From: CAZRCZ01 sp964598765
Lineage (GTDB): Bacteria; Sumerlaeota; Sumerlaeia; MVZB01; JAJFLK01
Length of the DNA stretch: 36,638 nt
NCBI GenBank assembly: GCA_964598765.1
Contig: CAZRCZ010000031.1
Span: 1-36,638, forward strand
Reading direction: 5' to 3'
Below, piece after piece: positions 30,092 to 36,638 of the stretch (the stretch's first letter is position 1; each line of letters begins with the position of its first letter). The notes under the pieces were generated by a model. The model was not told where the DNA came from, ran no database searches, and saw only the letters and a program-made list of their open reading frames with translations. Both the position numbers and the translations under genes were made by a program.

Positions 30092-31411
30092 TTACGAAGT
30101 CGGCGGTTTAAGAAACCGCCCGCGCAGGTGGCCGAAATTTCCCATGCCGCGATAGCGGGCCGCGCCGCCGAGTTGCTCCTCGATCCTCAAAAGCTGGTTG
30201 TATTTGGCGATCCGATCTGTCCGGCTGAGCGAGCCGGTTTTGATTTGTCCCGTGTTCATGGCGACGGCGAGATCGGCGATCGTGCTGTCCTCGGTTTCAC
30301 CGGAGCGATGGCTGATGATGGAGGCATAGCCCGCCTTCTTGGCCGTCTCGATGGCGTCCATCGTCTCGCTGAGCGTGCCGATCTGATTGACCTTGACGAG
30401 GATCGCGTTGCAGACCCCCTCGCCGATGCCGCGCTCCAGATACTTGACGTTGGTGACGAAGAGATCGTCGCCGACGAGCTGAACGCGGTCCCCAAGCGTC
30501 TTCGTTAGTTTGGCGAAACCCTCCCAATCTTCCTCATGCAGACCGTCCTCGATGGAGAGGATCGGATATTTCTTGCAGAGCGAATCGTAATAACCGATCA
30601 GATCGTCGGAAGATTTTTTCGGTTTGGATTCCGCCTTCAGCATGTAGGCTTTTTCCTTCGCGTCCCAAAATTCGCTCGCGGCGGCATCGAGGCCGAGATA
30701 AACCTCCTTACCCGGCGCGTATCCGCTTTTGGTGACGGCCTGAAGCACCGTCTCAATGGCCTCCGCGTTGCTTTTGAAATTCGGCGCGAATCCTCCTTCG
30801 TCGCCGACCGCCGTGTTGAGATTCTTGTCTTTCAACACGCCCTTGAGCGTGTGAAAAATTTCGGCTCCCATTCTTAACGCCTCGGCGAACGTCGGAGCGC
30901 CGACGGGAAGAATCATGAACTCTTGGAAATCAAGATTGTTGTCGGCGTGCGCCCCGCCGTTAATGATGTTCATCATCGGCACAGGTAGCTCGCGCGCCCC
31001 GACGCCCCCCAGATATTGATACAGCGGCAACGCCAACCCTTCGGCGGCGGAACGCGCCGCGGCAAGCGAAACCCCTAAAATCGCATTGGCTCCGAGTTTG
31101 GATTTGTTCTCCGTTCCGTCCAATTCGATCAGAGTCTTGTCAATCAACGCCTGCTCGGTCGCGTCCATGCCGACAATCTGCGGCGCGATTTTTTCCATGA
31201 CGTTGGCGACGGCCTTGCGGACTCCCTTGCCGCCATATCGCTTCTCCTCGCCGTCGCGCAGTTCAAGCGCCTCGTGCGATCCGGTCGAGGCGCCGGAGGG
31301 AACAATCGCGCGCCCGATCGCGCCCCCTTCGGTTGTCACTTCCACTTCCAAGGTGGGATTGCCGCGCGAATCCAAGACTTCGCGGGCGTCAATTTGAATG
31401 ATGGCCGTCAT
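30092..31411 (-). CDS. eno: Enolase
   Basis: Interconverts 2-phosphoglycerate and phosphoenolpyruvate in glycolysis. The 439 residues include A-R-E-V-L-D-S-R-G-N-P-T (9-20), S-G-A-S-T-G (39-44), G-D-E-G-G-F-A-P-N (203-211) and I-E-D-G-L-H-E-E-D-W (287-296). Metal ligands are D242, E288 and D315, the catalytic base is K340 (V-K-V-N-Q-I-G-T), and S-H-R-S-G-E-T-E-D is at 367-375. The C-terminus G-G-A-A-R-Y-R-G is usual, with about 18 extra residues after it. A GGAG lies about 10 bases before ATG 31411. It stands alone on the minus strand. Confidence 0.98.
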   Translation of the reverse strand: MTAIIQIDAREVLDSRGNPTLEVEVTTEGGAIGRAIVPSGASTGSHEALELRDGEEKRYGGKGVRKAVANVMEKIAPQIVGMDATEQALIDKTLIELDGTENKSKLGANAILGVSLAAARSAAEGLALPLYQYLGGVGARELPVPMMNIINGGAHADNNLDFQEFMILPVGAPTFAEALRMGAEIFHTLKGVLKDKNLNTAVGDEGGFAPNFKSNAEAIETVLQAVTKSGYAPGKEVYLGLDAAASEFWDAKEKAYMLKAESKPKKSSDDLIGYYDSLCKKYPILSIEDGLHEEDWEGFAKLTKTLGDRVQLVGDDLFVTNVKYLERGIGEGVCNAILVKVNQIGTLSETMDAIETAKKAGYASIISHRSGETEDSTIADLAVAMNTGQIKTGSLSRTDRIAKYNQLLRIEEQLGGAARYRGMGNFGHLRGRFLKPPTS

Positions 31412-31515
31412 GGTCTTTGCTCCAGTTCCGTCGAATCCGACATTGTTAAAATCCCGCCCCTAAAGATCAAGAGCGTTTGAGCAAAGAAATGGGAATTCAA
31501 AGATTCACGCCGCGG

Positions 31516-34089
31516 TCACTCATAGCCGATGGCGTCCAGCACGTTGACGCGGGACGCTTGACGGGCGGGGATCGAACTGGCGAGGAACCCGATGACGATG
31601 GCCGATCCCAACGCGCCAAGGACGTGCTTCCACGGAATCGCCAGCGGCATGAGGAATCCGCTGATTTGAAAAACGTGAAGCGCGAGCGGCCATTTCGCGC
31701 CGACCAAACCCAAACCGATGCCCAGAACCGCCGCCACCGCCGCGAGAAAAACCGATTCGATCACCACCATGCGGACGATTTGCATCCGCGTCATGCCGAC
31801 GGCGCGAAGCAGTCCGATCTCTCGCGTCCGTTGCATGACTGAAATCAGGAGCGTGTTCACGATTCCCAAAAACCCGATCAGGATCGCCACGGCAACCTGA
31901 ATATTCGTAAAGCGTAAAGTCTGATCCATCGTCGAGTTGGCAAGATCGAGCAAGTCCTCGACCGAGTAAACAAAAAGATTGTAGCTCCCTCTGATTTTCC
32001 CCGCGACCTCGTGTTTCCCCTTGTCCACGTCCACGCCCGGCTTGAATTTGATGTTGAGATAGGTGAGGGAGGAGTCTTCCCAAAACCGCGTGTAGATTTT
32101 TCGGTCCATGAAGATTACCCCCTGCGGCCAAGAGTAATCCTCAATCATGCCGGTGATCTCGAACGAGCGCGGGCCGTGCAAGGTGGTCAATTGAATCTTG
32201 TCTCCCCGCTTCAGGCGGTGAATGGCGGCGAAATTTTCCGACACGGCGACAACGTCCCCCGAGATGAGTTTTTGGAGGTTTTCATCCGGAATGAATTGCT
32301 TCTCTCCCCTCGCGCGGTGCATCTCCTCATACTTTTCCATCTCCGGCGCGATGAGCATGACGGATCGTCCCTTGAAATCCAAAAACACCGAGCGGACGCC
32401 ATAGGTGAAGTGAATCGAATCGAGCTTATCCACCTCGGTTTTGAGTTCCTCCGGAAACGTCGCGTCGGAGAAAAAGGAATTGGAAAGGTCGGTCGCGTTG
32501 ATCGCGCAGTCGAACGGAAACGTCACGCGCATCCAGCGCTCGCCACGCACCTTGAAGGACAAAATCAGCCCTGCGGCGCTGACCATCATCGCCAACGCGC
32601 CCGCCAGCGCGATGACGGTCAACGCCGTGCGCTGGGGAAATTTGGAGATGTTGTCCGAAGCGAGATAGGCCTCGATGTGAAACAGTCGCCCGAGATAAGG
32701 GCGCATCGCCCGCGCCAGCCAAAAGGTCAGTTGCGGGAGAATGAACGCGGCTCCCGAGAATGAGAGCAACGCGCTGGCCAGACCGATGTTTGGCAAACGG
32801 ATCAACCCCAGCGCGTTGGAAGTCGCGCCGAGCCAAATCGCCATCGAAATCAGAATCATTCCCAAACCGACCCAGAAGAGGCGATTGTAGCCGACCACCA
32901 GACGGAGACGATAAATGCCCTGACGGAGCAGTTCAATCGGCGCGATCCGCATGGCTTGGCGCGCGGGAAAGTAGGCGGCCAGTTGCGTCGTCAAAATTCC
33001 GAGGATCAATCCCAGCACGAGAGTTCGAGGCGCGAGGACCGCCGTCTTCACGTTGACGATAGGGACAAGTTGATTAACCTCACGCGCGGTCATGCGAATC
33101 AACGCCCGCGCCAGATTGAAACCGATTCCCACGCCCGCCAATGAGCCGATGCAACCGACAATCGCCCACTCCATCAGCACGACGCCGAATATTTGCTTTT
33201 GAGTCGCGCCGAACGCCCGAAGCGTTCCGATTTCCTTGATGCGTTGGACCACCGAAATCGAAACGGAATTGTAGATGATAAAGATGGAAACGACGAGCGC
33301 GATGGCGCTGATCCCCATGAGCGCGCGGATTCGGGCCATGGCGTCGTCCATGAAGGTGTTGCTCTTGGGGGGCGGCTCGACGATGTAATCCTCGCCGAGC
33401 GTTTGACGGATCTTTTCCTGCGCGGGACCGACCGGACCGGACACCATTACTTCGATCCGATCCAGTCTTCCTTGACGATTGAATAATTTTTGCGCCGTGG
33501 CGAGGTCCATCACCGCGATGTCCCCGCCGAAAACGCGGGCAGGCCCCCGATCCTTCAACACCGCGCCGACGACGACCTTTTTCGTTCCAGTCGGAGTGTC
33601 GAGTTGAAAAGATGAACGGAGCGAAAGAGAGTGACGCTCGGCGAAACTTTGCGTGACGATGATCGCGTTGGACATGACGAAAGCGAGCATGTCCACCTTC
33701 GGAGCGTCCCCCTCGGCGACGTCCCAGAGGCGAAAACTCGCTTCGCGCTTGAAGTCGAGTCCGAGAATCAACATGGTTCCCTCTTCCTTGAATTCCGGAA
33801 GGTTTGCGCTGACTTGCAACACCGGCGCGGCTTGAATGCCCGGAACCGACTCGACTTTCTTGAGCGCCTCTTCCTCCACCCCGATCATCCGTCCGCGAAT
33901 GACGTGCAACTGCGTGTTGCCTTGCAGTTTTTCGTTGGACTCGCGGAAGGCGACTTCAGTGCTGTGATTGGACGTGTCGCTCGAAACAAAAAGCGCGACG
34001 CCGAGCGCGACGGCCATGGCGCTCAGGCCAACTCGAACGGGATGCTTCAAGGCGTAGCGGAGCGAAAAATAGCGGAGGAGCGAAATCAT
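31516..34089 (-). CDS. ABC transporter permease with two FtsX domains
   Basis: 857 residues, two tandem halves of the MacB/FtsX permease type. It begins with an N-terminal TM segment (V-G-L-S-A-M-A-V-A-L-G-V-A-L-F-V), then an extracytoplasmic MacB-like domain and three TM segments with the motif R-I-K-E-I-G-T-L-R-A-F-G-A (about residues 280-292). A second set follows: TM segments near 400-520, another periplasmic domain, and the final FtsX domain with R-T-R-E-I-G-L-L-R-A-V-G-M-T. It ends near a conserved P-A-R-Q-A-S-R. Such eight-to-ten-TM permeases act with a LolD-like ATPase to move lipoproteins, peptides or lipids out of the membrane rather than import. The ATG at 34089 overlaps the ATPase stop by four bases. 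Confidence 0.9.
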   Translation of the reverse strand: MISLLRYFSLRYALKHPVRVGLSAMAVALGVALFVSSDTSNHSTEVAFRESNEKLQGNTQLHVIRGRMIGVEEEALKKVESVPGIQAAPVLQVSANLPEFKEEGTMLILGLDFKREASFRLWDVAEGDAPKVDMLAFVMSNAIIVTQSFAERHSLSLRSSFQLDTPTGTKKVVVGAVLKDRGPARVFGGDIAVMDLATAQKLFNRQGRLDRIEVMVSGPVGPAQEKIRQTLGEDYIVEPPPKSNTFMDDAMARIRALMGISAIALVVSIFIIYNSVSISVVQRIKEIGTLRAFGATQKQIFGVVLMEWAIVGCIGSLAGVGIGFNLARALIRMTAREVNQLVPIVNVKTAVLAPRTLVLGLILGILTTQLAAYFPARQAMRIAPIELLRQGIYRLRLVVGYNRLFWVGLGMILISMAIWLGATSNALGLIRLPNIGLASALLSFSGAAFILPQLTFWLARAMRPYLGRLFHIEAYLASDNISKFPQRTALTVIALAGALAMMVSAAGLILSFKVRGERWMRVTFPFDCAINATDLSNSFFSDATFPEELKTEVDKLDSIHFTYGVRSVFLDFKGRSVMLIAPEMEKYEEMHRARGEKQFIPDENLQKLISGDVVAVSENFAAIHRLKRGDKIQLTTLHGPRSFEITGMIEDYSWPQGVIFMDRKIYTRFWEDSSLTYLNIKFKPGVDVDKGKHEVAGKIRGSYNLFVYSVEDLLDLANSTMDQTLRFTNIQVAVAILIGFLGIVNTLLISVMQRTREIGLLRAVGMTRMQIVRMVVIESVFLAAVAAVLGIGLGLVGAKWPLALHVFQISGFLMPLAIPWKHVLGALGSAIVIGFLASSIPARQASRVNVLDAIGYE

Positions 34090-34778
34090 GCGTCAAGTTT
34101 TCCATCGCGCAGACGGACCATCCGCGAGCCGTAGGCGGCGGCTTTTTCGTCATGCGTGACAATCACGACCGTCCGCTCGCGGGACAGTTCCTTGAGCAAT
34201 TTCAGAATTTCCGTTCCCGTCGCGGTGTCGAGGTTGCCGGTCGGCTCGTCGGCGAGGATAAGCGGCGGATCATTGATGAGCGCGCGGACAATGGCGACGC
34301 GTTGCATTTCACCCCCGGAAAGTTCTTCCGGATAATGATGCAGACGGTCGCCAAGGCCGACTTTGCGAAGCAACTCTTCGGCGCGGGCGCGCGCCTCGAC
34401 GCGGCGATTATTTCCCAACAGCGCCGGAAGCGACGCGTTTTCCACGATGGTCAACGTGGCGATCAAATTGAAAAACTGAAAGACGAAACCGATTTTATTG
34501 CGCCGCAGGAGGGTCAAGTCCGTGTCATTGAGCGAGAACGTCGCATGGCCGTCCACGACCACTTCGCCCGAAGTGGGAAGATCGAGTCCGCCAGCCAAAT
34601 GAAGAAGCGTGGATTTCCCCGATCCGCTCGGACCCATGATCGTTACGAACTCGCCGCGCGAAATCGAAAGCGAAACTCCGTCCAGCGCCGTCACGTTTCG
34701 AAGTCCCTGCGGATAGATTTTGATGACGTTGCGGAATTCGAGCGCGGGGGGATGAGGGTTGCTTGGGATTTCAGCCAT
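34086..34778 (-). CDS. ABC transporter ATPase (LolD/MacB-type)
   Basis: 230 residues from ATG 34778, with GGAAG upstream; an ATG at 34796 is an alternative. Walker A is G-P-S-G-S-G-K-S-T (49-57), the Q loop F-V-F-Q-F-F-N-L, the signature L-S-G-G-E-M-Q-R-V-A, Walker B L-I-L-A-D-E-P-T-G-N-L-D and the switch His V-T-H-D. The sequence is of the MacB/LolD/FtsE class that powers FtsX-type permeases. It forms a two-gene operon with the permease. The cargo is unknown. No periplasmic adaptor (HlyD type) is adjacent. Confidence 0.95.
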   Translation of the reverse strand: MAEIPSNPHPPALEFRNVIKIYPQGLRNVTALDGVSLSISRGEFVTIMGPSGSGKSTLLHLAGGLDLPTSGEVVVDGHATFSLNDTDLTLLRRNKIGFVFQFFNLIATLTIVENASLPALLGNNRRVEARARAEELLRKVGLGDRLHHYPEELSGGEMQRVAIVRALINDPPLILADEPTGNLDTATGTEILKLLKELSRERTVVIVTHDEKAAAYGSRMVRLRDGKLDA

Positions 34779-34916
34779 GTGGGGTCTTCCATTCACGCCT
34801 GTAAAAAGGCGCGAAATATCTTAATCAGCCTTGGTCTGAAAAGCGACGGTGAAGAATGAAAAATGCGAACGCCGAATCATTTGCGACGTTTAAACTCAAA
34901 TTGTTTGCGATGAAAT

Positions 34917-35744
34917 CTAAAACTTTTGCGCCAGTTCGATGGACCGATCCCGCGCGGCCTTGAGTCCGTCCTTGACGATCTTATCCAATTCCCTCTTCTC
35001 AAAAACCTCCAAGGCCGCGGCGGTCGTTCCGCCGGGAGATGTCACGCGCCGCCGCAACTCGGCTGGGGATTCGGGCGATTCCTTCGCCAAATGCGCCGAG
35101 CCGACGAACGTCTGCAACGTCAATCGCCGCGCCAAGTCCGAATCCAATCCCATCTCTTCTCCCGCCGCGTGAATCAATTCCATGAACCGAAAAACATAAG
35201 CCGGACCGCTTCCGCTCAGCGCGGTGATCGCGTCCAACTGATCCTCCGTCACCTCATACGCTTCCCCGACCGCCTGAAAGAGAGCGAGAACCGCTTCGAT
35301 GTCATTCTTCGTCGCGTGAGTTCCCCCTGCGATACCGGCCGCGCCCATCCCGATCAGCGCCGGAGTGTTGGGCATGACGCGGACGACCCGAGTTCCCGCG
35401 GGAAGCGCCGCCTCAATCGTCTTGCACGGAACTCCGGCCGCAATCGAGACGATCCGAAGGTTGGCATGGACTCCGCTTCGGATTGCATCCAATGCCTTTC
35501 TTAAATCCTGCGGCTTAGTTGCGAGAACCAGACTGGAGCACGATTCGGCAAATTGGACCGGGTCGGTTTGAGCTTGGATCCCCAATTCCTTGACGAGGTG
35601 CCCAACTTTTTCCGGCACGACATCGAACGCCAAACACGATTTAGGCGGCAACAGCTTTTTTGCGATCACCGCTCGCAACATCGCCGTCGCCATATTTCCG
35701 GCGCCAAGAAATCCGAGCGATGGGAATTGTTCACGCAGATCCAT
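34917..35744 (-). CDS. proC: Pyrroline-5-carboxylate reductase
   Basis: Reduces pyrroline-5-carboxylate to proline with NAD(P)H. The 275 residues include the Rossmann motif F-L-G-A-G-N-M-A (12-19), V-L-A-T-K-P-Q, V-R-V-M-P-N-T-P-A-L-I-G-M-G, the catalytic A-L-S-G-S-G-P-A-Y-V-F and R-R-R-V-T-S-P-G-G-T-T-A-A-A-L. It stands alone on the minus strand, separated by 120 bp from the ABC ATPase gene downstream. It completes the proline pathway that begins with proB at the other end of the window. Confidence 0.97.
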   Translation of the reverse strand: MDLREQFPSLGFLGAGNMATAMLRAVIAKKLLPPKSCLAFDVVPEKVGHLVKELGIQAQTDPVQFAESCSSLVLATKPQDLRKALDAIRSGVHANLRIVSIAAGVPCKTIEAALPAGTRVVRVMPNTPALIGMGAAGIAGGTHATKNDIEAVLALFQAVGEAYEVTEDQLDAITALSGSGPAYVFRFMELIHAAGEEMGLDSDLARRLTLQTFVGSAHLAKESPESPAELRRRVTSPGGTTAAALEVFEKRELDKIVKDGLKAARDRSIELAQKF

Positions 35745-35810
35745 GCCTCGGATAGAGGTAGCAATAAGTTCACGGACCCGCCATGATTAAATTTTGCGGA
35801 TGACCGGGAC

Positions 35811-35831
35811 TTGAGTCCTGACAAGACTCAA
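35811..35831. promoter_or_regulatory. Inverted repeat upstream of the repeat membrane protein
   Basis: TTGAGTC and GACTCAA are perfect 7-bp inverted copies around a 7-base centre, in the divergent gap between proC and the next gene. Its TTGAG/CTCAA ends resemble the dyad at 17063-17073. Confidence 0.35.
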
Positions 35832-35880
35832 ATGCCCATCGTCCGAATTGAATTCATGGCTTTAAGGAGTGAGCAGACCA

Positions 35881-36546
35881 ATGGAATTGAGGGCTGAAAA
35901 TTCATCAACGGATTCCTTCATGATGACGGAAAGAATCAAAGCCTTGGAAAGGGCCAATTTCAATCTGACCAGATTCAACCTCATCCTGCTTCTGGGTTTG
36001 TTCGGGGTCGCTTTTCATAGTTATCTTATCGGCGCGCGGGATGTATTGACGGCAAGGCAATTTGTCTTGCTGGACGAAAATGGGGTCAAACGGGCCGCGT
36101 TGCTAAGCGGACCCGACGGAGCGGATGCGGGTTTGAGTTTATGGGACCACAAGGGCAATAAGCGCGCAAGTTTGCACACGATTCCAGCCGGCGCGAGTCT
36201 AAGTTTTTGGGACGAGGCAGACAAAAGGCGGGCTATTCTGGGGACCCTCCCAGATTCAACCGGTTTGAATCTATGGGATGCAAAGGGGAAAAAAAGGGCA
36301 AGTTTGGAAACCATTCCCCATGGCGCGGGGTTGAGCTTGTGGGATGAAAATGGGAAGAAAAGGGCCGGACTTGAGACGGATCCCACAAGCACGGACTTGG
36401 ATTTCTTCGGAGAAACAGGCGTCAGCCGAGTGATTCTGGGAACCGCCGAAAAAATCACCCTAGCCAATCCCGACATTAGGATTGAAGATCAGTCCGTGTT
36501 AACGCTTTATGATGGCGAGGGCAAGGTTCTTCAAAAATTTCCCTGA
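35881..36546 (+). CDS. Single-TM protein with repeated LWDxxGKKRA motifs
   Basis: 221 residues from ATG 35881, with AAGGAG upstream; a GTG at 35869 has no room for a ribosome site. A short N-terminal helical segment (T-E-R-I-K-A-L-E-R-A-N-F-N-L) precedes one TM stretch (L-I-L-L-L-G-L-F-G-V-A-F). A repeat region follows with units of about 22-25 residues, each with an L-W-D-x-x-G-K-K-R-A-x-L-like motif (L-S-L-W-D-H-K-G-N-K-R-A-S-L, L-N-L-W-D-A-K-G-K-K-R-A-S-L and others). The last two units diverge. The pattern suggests stacked beta hairpins on the periplasmic side. I know similar unnamed bacterial proteins but no function. It ends about 40 bp from the convergent tRNA-Gly. Confidence 0.8.
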   Translation: MELRAENSSTDSFMMTERIKALERANFNLTRFNLILLLGLFGVAFHSYLIGARDVLTARQFVLLDENGVKRAALLSGPDGADAGLSLWDHKGNKRASLHTIPAGASLSFWDEADKRRAILGTLPDSTGLNLWDAKGKKRASLETIPHGAGLSLWDENGKKRAGLETDPTSTDLDFFGETGVSRVILGTAEKITLANPDIRIEDQSVLTLYDGEGKVLQKFP

Positions 36547-36583
36547 CCAATTGAAGTCTTCCGGCGATCATCGTTGAAATGTA

Positions 36584-36638
36584 TGGAGCGGGAAACCGGA
36601 TTTGAACCGGCGACATCCACCTTGGCAAGGTGGCGCTC
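36584..36638 (-). tRNA. tRNA-Gly (anticodon GCC), 3' part
   Basis: The reverse strand ends TTCCCGC-T-CCA, with the T arm GCCGG/CCGGT around TTCAAAT and the anticodon stem CCACC/GGTGG around TTGCCAA (anticodon GCC). The D arm and the 5' acceptor strand lie beyond the window edge. Confidence 0.9.

Overview
The window reads as about 36.6 kb of bacterial chromosome (moderately high GC by eye, roughly 55-60%) with Gram-negative-style content: Sec-exported and lipoprotein-like proteins, a cytochrome with a CXXCH site, a LolD/MacB-like exporter and QueG. The elongation factor P has Asn where most bacteria have the modified Lys, in an H-R-T-P-G-N context that I associate from memory with Verrucomicrobia and relatives. 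I therefore lean to a PVC-related or candidate-phylum bacterium, but this is an inference. Nothing indicates a phage, a plasmid or a complete insertion sequence.

Left part (1-6.5 kb, minus strand): proB (cut by the window edge), obg, accA, a double helix-hairpin-helix ComEA-like protein, leuS (one base separates leuS and comEA) and tRNA-Cys. Then a plus-strand operon (6.66-10.12 kb): B12-binding radical SAM enzyme, an M50 site-2 protease carrying a C-terminal UVR motif, and queG. A neutral-ceramidase-like exported enzyme and an orphan HicB-like protein follow. A minus-strand group (12.2-14.55 kb) holds a small DUF4911-like protein, a two-TM protein, prfA and a hicBA toxin-antitoxin pair. efp follows on the plus strand with a clear terminator.

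Middle part (15.4-23.4 kb): a HEAT-like lipoprotein, a Fur-family regulator, an NRDE/TANGO2-family protein, a small c-type cytochrome, priA with an in-frame repeat insertion, an M28 glutaminyl-cyclase-like peptidase and an MFS transporter.

Right part: two large exported proteins (23.4-27.0 kb minus, 27.3-29.6 kb plus) are transcribed divergently from good sigma70-like promoters and end in the same short tag, T-P-T-P-N-x-x-R-D-W-x-[IL]-[YF]-[EQ]. One has a roughly 500-residue Thr/Arg/Pro/Ser stalk; the other has 14 repeats of about 50 residues. After them come a decayed toxin-antitoxin pair, enolase, a two-gene ABC exporter, proC, a single-TM repeat protein and a partial tRNA-Gly.

A recurring theme is a family of intergenic inverted-repeat elements built from short iterated words (GAAGACAC-type and CCAAGACA-type arms). 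They supply stop codons and possibly a start codon to neighbouring genes. A different repeat of the same style sits in frame inside priA. The most interesting items are the shared C-terminal tag, the priA insertion, the protease-UVR fusion and the dispersed repeat family.
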